A stretch of DNA of 64,000 nucleotides from Cymbomonas tetramitiformis (Eukaryota; Chlorophyta; Pyramimonadophyceae; Pyramimonadales; Pyramimonadaceae), in the NCBI GenBank assembly GCA_001247695.2, contig LGRX02035201.1, forward strand, positions 1-64,000, written 5' to 3'. Positions 1-9,359 of the stretch are shown here, piece after piece. Position numbers and translations under genes: made by a program. Within the stretch, counting starts at the first letter, position 1. Every line of letters begins with the position of its first letter. Under the pieces are notes generated by a model. That model saw only the letters and a program-made list of their open reading frames with translations. It was not told where the DNA came from and searched no databases.

Positions 1-165
1 CCCCCCTCAGCTCGCCGACCTCAGCTCAGCCTCCCCTTAGCTCGCGCCCCCCCTCATCACAGCCCCCCCCTCAGCTCGGTCTCCCCTCAGCTCAGCGTCC
101 CCTCAAAATAACCTAGACACTTGTAGCCTAACGCCCCGAGCCACTTGAGCCGTCATTAACATCGT

Positions 166-1041
166 GTGCTTTTGCGATGCGCAGGCATGATTCTTCCGTT
201 GGTGAACAAGGTCATCATCAAGCTCGAGGATACCAAGGCTGTGAAAGTGGGCGACACGGTGGTGCCGGCGCACAAGCTATCTAAGCCGGTGCGTGTCGGG
301 AGGCAGAAGGTGCACGCGGACCTCTTTGAGCGGTGGGTCACCGAGTTGCAAGCCGAGCCGGTGGAGGGAGCTACCGATGCAGCTGCAACGCGTACTACGC
401 GCAAGATCGAGAGGTTCAGGAAGTTGGCTATCAGTACCGTGCTAGACCCTCGCTTCAACCGCTTCAAGTTCAAGGGTTCTGAGAACTACGACAAGGCTAA
501 GGTCTTGCAGTCGGTGCGAGAGGAGTACTTGGCACACTACGCCGTTCCCCTCACCACTCCCAAAGCCCAAGCAGCTCCCTCAGCCGCCGTGGGTAGCAAG
601 CGCAAGCATTCCCTACTGTGCGACAGTGACTCCGAGGGCGATGCGAGTGACGACGATGACATGCCGACCCTTTTGGAGGCGGAAGCCGATGATGAGGATG
701 ATCCTCACACTGAAAGTGTGAAGCAGCTTGAAAAGTATCTTGAACTGAAGCAGGCGCCGGTGGACACTGCTATCCTTGAATGGTGGTTCGAGAACGAGAA
801 GAAGTTCCCACGCGTCTGCATGATGTGGCGCCAATTCCACGGCCGGCCTGCATCATCGGCTGGTGTGGAGCGGCTTTTCTCTGGTGCTGGGAAGATGCAT
901 GGCAAGGACGCCCAGACCATGAAGTCCGAGACCATTCAAGAAACCTTGATGTGCGCGGTCAACTACAATCCTTGGCAGTCATCTGTTCCAGAGGTGGATG
1001 CCAAGGGCGCGACCGAGGCGACTGATGTGGCGGAGGCATAA
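166..1041 (+). CDS. hAT transposase, C-terminal exon (partial)
   Basis: This open frame encodes the C-terminal part of a hAT-family transposase, the enzyme that cuts and pastes the element. It contains the typical LDPRF block (residues ~88-93), an acidic linker (~150-185) and, at ~205-275, the hAT dimerisation domain: a conserved WW, the SSAGVERLFSGAG block and a trailing MCAVNY. The DDE catalytic centre and BED zinc finger are not in the window, so this is one 3' exon. An acceptor (GCGATGCGCAG) ends at 184, so translation of the exon probably begins at 185 rather than at the ATG at 166. The frame is intact to its TAA at 1039-1041. The family call rests on the dimerisation block, which is strong; whether the element is still active cannot be judged. 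Confidence 0.8.
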   Translation: MLLRCAGMILPLVNKVIIKLEDTKAVKVGDTVVPAHKLSKPVRVGRQKVHADLFERWVTELQAEPVEGATDAAATRTTRKIERFRKLAISTVLDPRFNRFKFKGSENYDKAKVLQSVREEYLAHYAVPLTTPKAQAAPSAAVGSKRKHSLLCDSDSEGDASDDDDMPTLLEAEADDEDDPHTESVKQLEKYLELKQAPVDTAILEWWFENEKKFPRVCMMWRQFHGRPASSAGVERLFSGAGKMHGKDAQTMKSETIQETLMCAVNYNPWQSSVPEVDAKGATEATDVAEA

Positions 1042-1711
1042 GTAGAATGTGCAAGTGCACTATGGCACTCATAGGGTGTTAGAGTCAGAACATAGAAATC
1101 ACTGAGCAAGCTAGTATAGGCCTCTCCTCAGCACTTAGAAGGGTGAAGGCTCCGCTTGACACCATAGCAGCCTGCCCTGGCACATGCTCTGCACTCTCGT
1201 TACCAGTCACTACAAGAGACGGAACGACGCAGAGGATCGCCCAGAAAACCCCGGGTCGTGTGTTAGAAAACATTAGAAAAGTAATAATATGTATGTGTTA
1301 TTCTCTTCTGAAATACGTTTGTGCATGCCTTTGGTGTCTACACCACATACCGGTTGACCCCTCAGCCCCCCCTCAGCTTGTCCTCTCACTCTCACTTAAA
1401 AGCACCTCACAAGTAAGTAAGTATCTCAGGTTGCCAGAGAGTAATGATGACATCTGACACAAATAATATGTATATCCGAATGGGTCGAGTTTGACCTCGA
1501 ATGAGCAACATTTAATGCCGCTGTATCCCCATACTCAATATTGGTTGTAACCAGTTAAACCACCAATTAACTAGTGCAATAAAAGTAATTAACCAATTGT
1601 AGCTAGCTAATCAATTTTTTAGTTATTAACTAACTAACCCCAACCAGTTAATTAATTTGCACTAATCACTTCAAACCAGTTGGACCTCGGGTCAACCGGT
1701 TACGCCCCTTA
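1042..1711. other. 3' noncoding tail of hAT element
   Basis: There is no convincing gene here. The stretch holds a short CCCCTCAGCC-type repeat near 1358-1385, resembling the one at 1-130, and the subterminal AACCRRTT-type words from about 1540 to 1705. Confidence 0.5.
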
Positions 1712-1996
1712 CCCTCAATTGTTCGGTTGCCGGAATGTGTACCTGCTATCAAAGGTAAAATGTTTACAATTTATAACGGAACAGCCGCAACGGGCCAATC
1801 AGTGACTCTTGAGAAGTTTGAGGGTGACAGAATAAATGGATATGACGACGTTACCAACGGCGATATTACTTTGCAAAATAATGCAACCAATGGAAATAGT
1901 ATTACAAGCGTCACTCTAATTGCATCAGGCGAAAGAACAAGTACACAGGCAGGAAATTGGTATGCGATTTCAACATCTTATCGGAATACGGCATAA
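1712..1996 (+). pseudogene. 3' end of a virus-like structural gene, truncated by hAT
   Basis: An open frame runs from the inferred transposon end (1712) to TAA at 1994-1996, about 94 codons. It has no ATG until residue 17 or so, so it is the C-terminal remnant of a longer gene whose 5' part lies on the far side of the hAT element. The peptide is rich in Asn, Thr, Ser and Gly and lacks charged helices, as in beta-rich fibre or capsid-decoration tips. Its base composition is AT-rich like the three genes that follow, and only 22 bases separate its stop from the next start, the tight packing of a viral gene block. No specific family is recognisable. Confidence 0.5.
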
Positions 1997-2018
1997 AATA
2001 TAAAAAGTATAATATATA

Positions 2019-2872
2019 ATGTCAGCTTTTGGTTCCAATTTAATTGTGAAATAAATTAACGGTAAACCATTTGTAAATGGTACGGGTCCAACTGATACAC
2101 TCACTTGCGATACGGTCGTTTGTCAAACTATAGGTTCAGTCGACTCACCGCTCGAGACCATGCATATCGGGTCAGATATACGCTATCAAAACGATATCGA
2201 ATTCATAGATACTCAAGACCCATTGAATGAACGCGAACAGATGAATTTGTTGACAGATGGGTCGCTAAAGGTACACAGTTCAATAAAATTTGCAGACTAC
2301 GTGTTAAACAACCCAGCGTCTAAATCAAAGTTTTCAGCAGGTCTTGATGATTTAGATGCTTCTTTCGAGATTAAAAGCTTGGATCCTGTGGAACAAACAC
2401 GAGTTAAGATATGCGAAACGGGCATCAACGAGGTAACCTGCTTGCAGACAACAATCAATATAGAGCCTCTCGGCAGTGGACTGCTGGTATCCAATGGCCC
2501 AGTAGTTCTTGATACCGGTGATTTAACATTAACTGCAGGCAAGTATCGCGGTGATGGAAGCCTTTTGACAAACTTACCTTCTGGTGCAAATCAGAATCTA
2601 CAATCGGTCACTGATCAAGGTAGCACGCCCAGTAGTGTCGCCGATGTTTCATATATAGGTACAGGTACCATGATTGTCAACCAAGAGAAACTTAGTGGAA
2701 ATAATCTTAGAATTGAATCAGGCTCTGGCGGTTTAGGTAAAGTATCGATCGGAGAGCAGACTCAAGGGTATACAAACGCCGACCACATTGGAGACCGTTC
2801 TATCGCTATAGGTAGGAATGCATTGTCCATCAATAATACAACCAGTAATGATACGATTGCTATTGGTTCTAT
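2019..2872 (+). pseudogene. Fibre/adhesin-like virus gene, 5' part (broken)
   Basis: The natural start is the ATG at 2019, just after an AT-rich TATA-like leader. Its first residues (MSAFGSNL) match the start of the intact gene at 6430 (MSSFGQSL), so the two are paralogues. Codon 12 is TAA (2052-2054); after it the same frame stays open from 2055, so this is a nonsense mutation and the ATG at 2160 is only the next available start. Near the 3' end the protein has SIAIGRNAL and TIAIGS, the left-handed beta-roll repeat of YadA-type trimeric adhesin heads and of phage or giant-virus fibres. At 2873 the frame is interrupted by a hAT element and resumes after 4970. It is likely a virion attachment or fibre protein of an algal DNA virus; the virus group is not identifiable. 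Confidence 0.65.
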
Positions 2873-3179
2873 TAAGGCAGCCTAATTACCGGTAATTTGG
2901 AAATGGGCTCCGGTAATACCGGGTAATTTACCGGTAATACTTTCGGCGGTATTACCAAAGTATTACCGCCTGCACGAAATGACCTAACTTTCGCCTCGGG
3001 GCGCGGAAACTGTTTTTGAAAATTTCTATGGATAGATAATGGCCATTAGAATTGTTTGGGTTTGTGCTATAGCACATGCTAAGCAATGTGAGTACATAAT
3101 CAAGCGAAGCATTTTGCAGAGATGTGCAGACAGAAGTGAAAAATGTGATTTCAGATTTTTGAGACGCTGAGACTCTGAG

Positions 3180-3345
3180 ACGTAATAATGCGGTGAGATG
3201 TAATCAATGCGGTGAGATGTAATAATACGGTGAGATGTAATAATACGGTGAGATGTAATCGATGCGGTGAGATGTAATAATGCGGTGAGATGTAATCAAT
3301 GCAGTGAGATGTAATCAATGCGGTGAGATGTAATCACTATTATTA
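3180..3345 (+). repeat. Minisatellite, 18-19 bp unit
   Basis: About eight to nine copies of GCGGTGAGATGTAATCA-type units with minor variants (AATACGG, AATGCAG). It lies inside the hAT element, between its left subterminal region and the transposase remnant. Confidence 0.9.
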
Positions 3346-3603
3346 CATTTGGACATTTTAATGATGTTCCAATCAACAACCAAGTTGTTACAACAACCTA
3401 CACTCGCCACGCTCCAAAGTGAGCACATTAGTGAAGCCATGCCGTCAAGTCAGAGTAGATTGGAATATCATTATCGATGAGTGCAATAATCACTGAAAAC
3501 ATATTCATATGGTGCTTTAAAGTATACATATTACAACCGAATGTTGTACCGAATCATCAAAGCTGCCTGTGTTTGTGCTCATCGATATTACGTACATAAA
3601 TTA

Positions 3604-4494
3604 TTAAGAGACACTGAGTGTGCAAAAAAAAAATAGCAGGCTAAGCCTTGCGTATGTATGCCCAAGAACCCACAGGTTGCAATTCAAGTGAGTCGATGTC
3701 TGCATACTGTATTGGTCAAGAGACAATTTTGAGCCGCGAACCCCTTCATTCCACAATATATCGTGGTTGTGGCGCACTCGTTTGGGAGCATACTTCATCA
3801 ATTTGCCAAGCTCCCAACCTTCCGCCTCACACAACATCAAAATAAAAAGGCCAGTCAAGGTCTCCGCACTCGACAACACAGTTGCCGGCTTTTCCAAAGC
3901 CTTGAAACCTGTTGGGCAATCGAAAACCTTGCGGTGGTCAACCAGCTCAGGCTCTGTAGTGTCCATGTCCTCTTCTTCCTCTTCTTCCTGCGGAGCTGCG
4001 GTGCCTGCCGGAAGCTCATCATCTGAGGCATCCAACTCGTTTTCAAAACTCAGTAATACCTCATCCTGCTCGTCCACTAGGAGCACTGTTGTCAAATACT
4101 CTCTAAAAGATACTTTCAATTTGAATTGTAACACCAGATTTGTGAAGCAGTAAATGGCTTTCGTCACGTTTGACAACCTGAAGCTGGCACGCGCCTTTGA
4201 GTGTACCATATCTGCATTTTTGTTGATACGTTCGATGCCGCAGGCCTGATTCAAGACTTGTACAACGTTTACGGCCATCTCTACGAGGGCGCCACACTCT
4301 GCACTGACAACATCGAGAGATTGGAAAAACACCAGAGGGGAATATATCAAGTGCATGTGCTGTAAACAACACAAGAAGTAAGAAAGCTTATTAGACTTCT
4401 GCTCGTCATTAAACACTCTGTTTATCTTCGCTCCCACTGCGGTACGAACGTGCTTGTCACCGAAGCCAGACTGGCCACGCAGGGGAGTGCTCAA
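3604..4494 (-). CDS. hAT transposase C-terminal remnant
   Basis: A 296-residue frame on the minus strand. Residues ~64-123 contain SAECGALVEMAVNV, then CGIERINKNADMVHSKARA and a following YCFTNL. This is the order seen in hAT dimerisation domains of the CERxxS...HSKxRxRL...NL type. It is followed by an acidic run (EEEEEED) and ends in a low-complexity tail. The N-terminal zinc finger and the DDE centre are absent from the rest of the 2.09 kb element, so this is a decayed or partial transposase. The first ~55 residues may also be out of the true frame. It belongs to the element at 2873-4962 and has nothing to do with the viral genes around it. Confidence 0.55.
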   Translation of the reverse strand: MSTPLRGQSGFGDKHVRTAVGAKINRVFNDEQKSNKLSYFLCCLQHMHLIYSPLVFFQSLDVVSAECGALVEMAVNVVQVLNQACGIERINKNADMVHSKARASFRLSNVTKAIYCFTNLVLQFKLKVSFREYLTTVLLVDEQDEVLLSFENELDASDDELPAGTAAPQEEEEEEDMDTTEPELVDHRKVFDCPTGFKALEKPATVLSSAETLTGLFILMLCEAEGWELGKLMKYAPKRVRHNHDILWNEGVRGSKLSLDQYSMQTSTHLNCNLWVLGHTYARLSLLFFFCTLSVS

Positions 4495-4970
4495 AGCGTC
4501 CTATAGATGTCTCTGGGCACTCTGTGCACGTTGCCATAGTAATCTTTCCAATCGACTAAATCGACGCCCCCAGGAGTGAGGGACATATCGTCCCCACAAG
4601 TATCCGCACCGGATGCCATCCCAGATCCGATCGAGAACTTTGTAATGAGAGCGTGGACTGTTCGAGGTCCAGGTCGCTCTCTAGCACACCCGAAAGCTTG
4701 GCGTGCTTTCGGGCGTGCCGCAAAGTTTCTAGTTGATCCATTGCGAAAAAGCTATCGCCGCCGATCTGGTCATCATCTGGTAAAATCGACGGTAATCTGA
4801 GCTCGAATCGGTAATTTACCATGGTAATACTGCATTACCATGGTAATTACCGGTAAGCTCCTTAAGTATGGGAGGAACCCGATTATGGGGCTCGGTAATA
4901 CTCGGTAATTTACCGGTAATTACCCTCCCGGTAATTACCAAAAAAATTACCCGGCTGCCTTAGGTTCTAT

Positions 4971-5864
4971 ATTGGATATTTCTCGGGGGAATTTGCTTGC
5001 GGTGAAAATGCAATCAACATAGGTGCTCTCGCAGGACAAAACTCTGCTCAGAGTGCGGTTAACACCGATAACACAATCGTTTTGAACGCGAGCGGGGTAG
5101 AAATAAATGCCGGTGTCGCAAGTAGTTGTTATATCAGGCCTATAAGAGCCAGTCCTGATGTGGCTTCAGAAAGTCTACAATTATATTACGATTCAGCATC
5201 AAACGAAGTTAGAACGGGTGCTGTTAACAATGGAAGTATTGGTTCATTGAGTCAAGTATTGGCTGTGGGAAATACCGGTTCAATCATGGAATTGGATGAA
5301 TTAAATTCTGCGCCTGTTATTTTAAGTAACTCGTTGAATTACGCTTATCCAAGTTCAACCAACTCACTCACACTATCAGGCGTACCTTTGACACTCATTA
5401 CGAAAGCGTACGCTCATACCACCCTTCCAGCAAACCCGTTGAGATTCACCGGGGGTGTATTTACATTTGTGAATAACACCGCCAATACGATTACGGCTTC
5501 AACGATTGTCATATTTGATGATGATGGAATAAACACCGTGAATGGAGTTCAACCATTCAATAACTCGTATACTCAAAGTAACCAAAACTGCACACCCATC
5601 GATGTCTGTATTCAAGACAGTGCTGCATTTCAGAGTTGTTTCGTGTTGATCGGACGCGGTTTCACTACATGTAGGAATGCCGCTGCTACAAATAATACGT
5701 ATGTAAAGGGTCAACGTGTGAAGTGTATAGTAGGTGGGGAAATCAATAGTGCTCAGATTACAGCGGGTGATTCATATATCGGAACAACTATGGAATCTAA
5801 AGTTGCCGGTGCTGGTGGCGGTGTATTGATTTGGGTAAGCCCAGGATTCAATTATTTTACCTGA
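4971..5864 (+). pseudogene. Fibre/adhesin-like virus gene, 3' part (broken)
   Basis: This continues the gene begun at 2019 on the other side of the hAT insertion. Directly after the target duplication the original frame runs into a stop at about 5020. The frame that carries the sensible continuation (a further AINIGALAGQN beta-roll repeat, then the long C-terminal domain to TGA at 5862-5864) is offset by one base. The likely site is the G run at 4985-4989, where a one-base loss would explain the shift. The first ATG of this part is 5082. The C-terminal ~200 residues are Thr/Asn-rich with four cysteines clustered near the middle and end in an aromatic-rich strand; no family is recognised. With the nonsense codon and the transposon this makes three independent lesions. 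Confidence 0.65.
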
Positions 5865-5873
5865 TTATTATAA

Positions 5874-6416
5874 ATGCCTGTAAAGCGAAATAATCCTAAT
5901 TTACCAAGTTGTGAAACCGTCGTTCAAGATGGTGTCGGTATGAGAATTAAAGGTATTGTAAATGGAAGACTTGCAAACACTCGATGTAAGGTAAGAAATA
6001 TTGTTGACGCCCAAGGAAACGTAGTTAGATATAGTAAACATAACTTACCAAAAACTAAACAAAAAACAGATCGCCGAGATAAATTTGTATCAGTATCCTT
6101 GGCAATGGATATGTCAGCTGAGCATGTTTCTTTAATATATGATACGGATGCCCAGGTTACAACTATGTCCACCGCCGATGCAAGACGTATTGGGATAATT
6201 CATCCAGATGGCACGTCCGATTTTAGAAATCAACCAAGTGTGGTTGTTGGAGTCGGCGGTGAACCAAATACTACAGAATTTGACGATGTTCCATTAGTCT
6301 TAGATGTAACTGAAGAACTTGCTTTTGGAAAGGTAGACGTTTATGATGACGCAATACCATTGTTAGGCATTAATCATATAAAACAATACAAGCGATACCG
6401 CGTGAAATTTAAATAG
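5874..6416 (+). CDS. Retropepsin-like protein with DTD in place of DTG
   Basis: A 180-residue protein starting 9 bases after the fibre gene stop. Its C-terminal half has the layout of a retropepsin-type aspartic protease. A hydrophobic strand leads into D90-T91-D92-A (normally D-[TS]-G-A); then come a helix-like TMSTADARRIGI, a glycine-rich flap-like VVGVGG and a hydrophobic-hydrophobic-Gly element, L163-L164-G165. The basic N-terminal half (residues 1-70) is unassigned. Retropepsin folds are known for polyprotein cleavage in retroelements and as ubiquitin-linked Ddi1-type enzymes; here the neighbours are fibre genes of a virus-like block, so a virion-maturation role or a non-catalytic structural role is conceivable. 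The third triad residue is wrong for catalysis: GAT versus GGT is one base, so decay is possible, although the frame is otherwise intact. Confidence 0.55.
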   Translation: MPVKRNNPNLPSCETVVQDGVGMRIKGIVNGRLANTRCKVRNIVDAQGNVVRYSKHNLPKTKQKTDRRDKFVSVSLAMDMSAEHVSLIYDTDAQVTTMSTADARRIGIIHPDGTSDFRNQPSVVVGVGGEPNTTEFDDVPLVLDVTEELAFGKVDVYDDAIPLLGINHIKQYKRYRVKFK

Positions 6417-6429
6417 GTTCATATGATAT

Positions 6430-7278
6430 ATGTCAAGTTTTGGACAAAGTTTAGTTTGTAAGAATTTAACATGTGATACCGTTAATGGTCAAACATACCG
6501 CAATCCTACACGAACTTCAAAATGGACCGAAACAAATAATGTTTTGGAACCGGCAACCGCTGGAGCAAGTGTAAAAATTTCCGGTTTAGAAGTAGATGGA
6601 AATGCAAGAATCAATGGTGGAATTGTCAACGTTGCACAATTAAGTTCCGAGACAAATTTAGAATTACAAGGGCCAAAATCTGCTGATTCAACATTTATAG
6701 ATTTGAATACATCACTGGTTGAATTATCAGGAGTTGATTCATTGTATGCTTTGGAGTTTCGTAAACGACCTGTTATACCATCAAATGAATTTTTTAGAAT
6801 TAACATGTTAGGTGATATCATAGGTGCTAATTTAATAAAAGCTGATATTGTTCAAATTCCTGTCGCAACGTTAGATAGACTGACTTTGCCGTCAGAGAGA
6901 TCTCACAGAGGTTGTAATGTCATTACTGCTTTGACAGGTGGACATGTAAATGACAGAACAATAGATATACCAGCGGGTAAATTCATTTGCTTCTTTGATT
7001 TGACGTTAAGTACAGACGATGTAGGTGATGGTGTAAAAGTCATGATTATAACATTTAATACACTTGCTCTCCCAGTAACGAACGAAGAAAAAAATGATAG
7101 AAAATATACAATAGATGTAAGTGCAGTTTCAACAAACGATGCTAATGATCCGAATGATGCATTTGTATATTACACGTATGTAAACAGTGGGCAATGTGTG
7201 TTAAAACTGGACAGTGCACGCAATTTAAATGGGCAACGTATAAACTTCGTGGCAAAACTTATAGAAATTCAATTTTAA
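6430..7278 (+). CDS. Fibre-like virion protein, intact paralogue
   Basis: A 282-residue open frame that starts 13 bases after the previous stop, behind the AT-rich run ATATGATAT. The N-terminus MSSFGQSLVCKNLTCDTVNG is clearly related to the broken gene at 2019 (both start MS-FG--L and share a TCDTV block), so the first ~25 residues look like a common attachment or trimerisation segment. The middle has NARINGGIVNVAQL-type strands like phage tail-fibre shafts, and the C-terminal ~110 residues form a Thr/Asp/Asn-rich beta domain ending in a short hydrophobic strand. AT-rich codon use sets it apart from the GC-rich host gene at 60 kb. It is probably a structural protein of an endogenised algal DNA virus. 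No enzyme motif is present. Confidence 0.55.
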   Translation: MSSFGQSLVCKNLTCDTVNGQTYRNPTRTSKWTETNNVLEPATAGASVKISGLEVDGNARINGGIVNVAQLSSETNLELQGPKSADSTFIDLNTSLVELSGVDSLYALEFRKRPVIPSNEFFRINMLGDIIGANLIKADIVQIPVATLDRLTLPSERSHRGCNVITALTGGHVNDRTIDIPAGKFICFFDLTLSTDDVGDGVKVMIITFNTLALPVTNEEKNDRKYTIDVSAVSTNDANDPNDAFVYYTYVNSGQCVLKLDSARNLNGQRINFVAKLIEIQF

Positions 7279-8139
7279 TGATCAGATAAAAGAAACCTAC
7301 ATGGGAATACATCGAAACAGTCTGCGTGGAATAACTGGGTCATCATAAGATACGAAAAGAAATAAAAATGACTTAGTGGTGTTTACATCAGTAGATCGAC
7401 AATATGATATACATAAATATACAAGAAATATGTTTATGTAAACCGTAGACCGTAGACTGTAGACTCACATATATCTTACATATATCTTACATATAAAATA
7501 CAATAAATATCTTTATATAAACCGTAGACCATAGACCATAGACTTACATAAAATATACATATGACATACACATAATATACATAAGATTACCATAAATATA
7601 TGTTTACACAAACCATAGACCATAGACCACACATGTCATCCATTGACATATGGCACCCTACGCGACATACATGTAGTCGTACAATACGACAATGCGCAAC
7701 ATTCATGTGTGCATCTGTACTCAATTTTACGCATTTTCTCGTTACGAGTGACGAGCACTGATGATTCATATGTGCTCCCCGTTCCTGCATTTTGCAAATA
7801 TGATGCGATCTCTGCGCATATGTACAATTCGTCAACAGGTCAACAGTGCGATTACTTTATGAACACACCTCGTCGCTCTGTTATTTTGGTGATATACTGC
7901 GTATGTAAAATCGAGCGTCAGTCGTTCGCTATTTTTCTGCGCGCTGTATTATTCGCCGCTGCAATATTATGTTCACAATTATTGTCGCTGATGCGATGCT
8001 GTCGTATGCGAATATCGTTGCGCTGATATTGGCGATATGTGCGAACGTCGTCGCGCTGTTATACAGTATATCCGTAAAGTGTCTATGCTGCACACACTCA
8101 AGTCTGTTCTCGTTCTCGCCCGAGCGAAATAATAACCAT
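7279..8139. other. AT-rich spacer with short repeats
   Basis: No gene is supported. Bases 7440-7640 contain repeated CCGTAGACCGTAGAC and CCATAGACCATAGAC words separated by ATATACATA runs. The small open frames here have no recognisable content. Confidence 0.5.
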
Positions 8140-8672
8140 TGTCAAGGTCTTGACGACCTAATATATGGCACGGCTGTTATTGAATCGTAACAGCGACGCG
8201 CAAGAGTTTGGTGGGTATGAGTGCAGCAATCTGAGGACCAGAAGTGCGTGCTTGAGCTCAATGCTCCTCATATATTCTAGTGCTCTCACGCGTCGCACGC
8301 GTTACCACCATCGAGTTGTGAACTCGAGAGCACTAGGTGAACTTGACGCATCGGCCAGACAATATAGCCATTGATGCTCGCATGTTGTTCAACGCATGCT
8401 AGAAGCGATGCGTCTTGACAAAACAATTCAGTTCTTGAAGACTTATATTGCTTCGCCATCTCGATGCCATATACTTGGCCTCTCGATGACAGATGTCACT
8501 AACCTTAGGTGGATGACAGGCATACTGACTGTACATGTCATAGTCGACCGTACCGACAATACTTGACGACTGTGTGTCATTATGACACATGGCATGACAT
8601 GACATGACATGTATGACATATATGACACGTATGACTTGTATGACACATATGTCATCGGTCATATCCCTGACA
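8140..8672 (-). repeat. Diverged LTR of the 9360/48303 family, inverted
   Basis: Read on the minus strand from 8672, it begins TGTCAGGGATATGACC and continues with CGATGACATATGTGTCATAC, CATGTCATGTC and CGGTCGAC blocks in the same order as the LTR at 9360-10020. Later parts are only weakly similar. The 8140 boundary is inferred from a TGTCAAGG on the plus strand and is uncertain. It is an older, degraded solo LTR or a related family member. Confidence 0.5.
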
Positions 8673-9068
8673 ATTTTCGACTTAGTGGTGGTGTTAACCA
8701 TGCGTTGAGAGCATAATATATCGTCATTATAAGCCATTTACGGTTACGGTATTGGGTCATAAACTTGATGTGTGGGTGGTGGTACGCCACCCCCTATCCA
8801 TCTAAGGGGCCATTAGGGGCCATGCCGCCACTAGTCCTTCCCCAAGGACTAGCCAAGTGAATCAAATTAAGAGCATGCCATAGCCCTAAACTGCGGCTAG
8901 ATTACGGGTACCCAAACTTTGAAATTCAACTCGTCCCACAAAGATAGGCACTTAGGTTGTGTCCCAAAGGATTTTTTGAAGCATGGTGTTGGGTCTAGGG
9001 ACCAATAATCCGGCCGTAATGTGCATTTCCGCCTAGTCCTCGGGGAAGGCCGCTAGTGGCCCGGATAG
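8673..9068. other. Intergenic sequence, no gene
   Basis: No coding or RNA feature is supported. A short inverted pair around ACTAGTCCTTCCCCAAGGACTAG at 8830-8853 is the only structure seen. Confidence 0.4.
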
Positions 9069-9347
9069 CAGGGAACATATCAACCTCCTATGGCCGGTCT
9101 GTGGCCGTACGATGAAGGCTGTGGCCGAGGTTTGGCCGAGGGTGCTTTTGCTTGTTGGCCGAGACGAATTATGTAAAATTTTGAAAAATTTCCCGAAATT
9201 GTGCGATTTTTATGATATTGTCATACTTAAAATTAAAATTTTGCGCCTGCGGCGGGCAATTTTAGATTTTGGCCGAGATGACCGAAACTTGGCCGATGGA
9301 AATTTTGAGTGTTGGCCGTACGACATAAAAGTTTGATATGTTCCCTG
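9069..9347. mobile_element. hAT-type MITE, 279 bp
   Basis: Terminal inverted repeats CAGGGAACATATCAA at both ends (9069-9083 and the complement at 9333-9347) are flanked by CCGGATAG (9061-9068) and TCGGATAG (9348-9355), an 8-bp duplication with one mismatch. CAGGG termini and an 8-bp duplication are hAT hallmarks. GGCCGA words recur inside both ends. There is no coding capacity. Confidence 0.75.
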
Positions 9348-9359
9348 TCGGATAGTAGC

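Larger units (their letters stand above)
1..1711 (+). mobile_element. hAT DNA transposon, 3' part only
   Basis: The segment carries a hAT transposase C-terminal exon followed by a noncoding tail. The tail (1500-1711) is full of AACCAGTT, AACCAATT and AACCGGTT words, the kind of subterminal motif cluster hAT transposases bind. The inferred right end is at 1711, where the strand reads CGCCCCTTA; its complement starts TAAGGGGCG, which fits the hAT terminal consensus (pyrimidine, A, purine, N, G). The next 8 bases, CCCTCAAT (1712-1719), would be the target duplication, but the left end lies before base 1, so neither the duplication nor the terminal inverted repeat can be confirmed. Bases 1-165 are CT-rich with repeated CCCCTCAGCTC words and look like an intron. 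Confidence 0.6.
2873..4962 (-). mobile_element. Complete hAT transposon inside the fibre gene
   Basis: The two ends are exact inverted repeats, TAAGGCAGCC at 2873-2882 and GGCTGCCTTA at 4953-4962, and start with the hAT consensus TAAGG. They are flanked by an 8-bp target duplication GGTTCTAT (2865-2872 and 4963-4970), the length expected for hAT. Both subterminal regions (about 2883-2975 and 4790-4950) are packed with TACCGGTAAT-type words, probably the transposase binding sites. The element is 2090 bp, carries one transposase remnant on the minus strand and a minisatellite at 3180-3345, and is probably non-autonomous. It cleanly splits the fibre reading frame. Confidence 0.93.
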
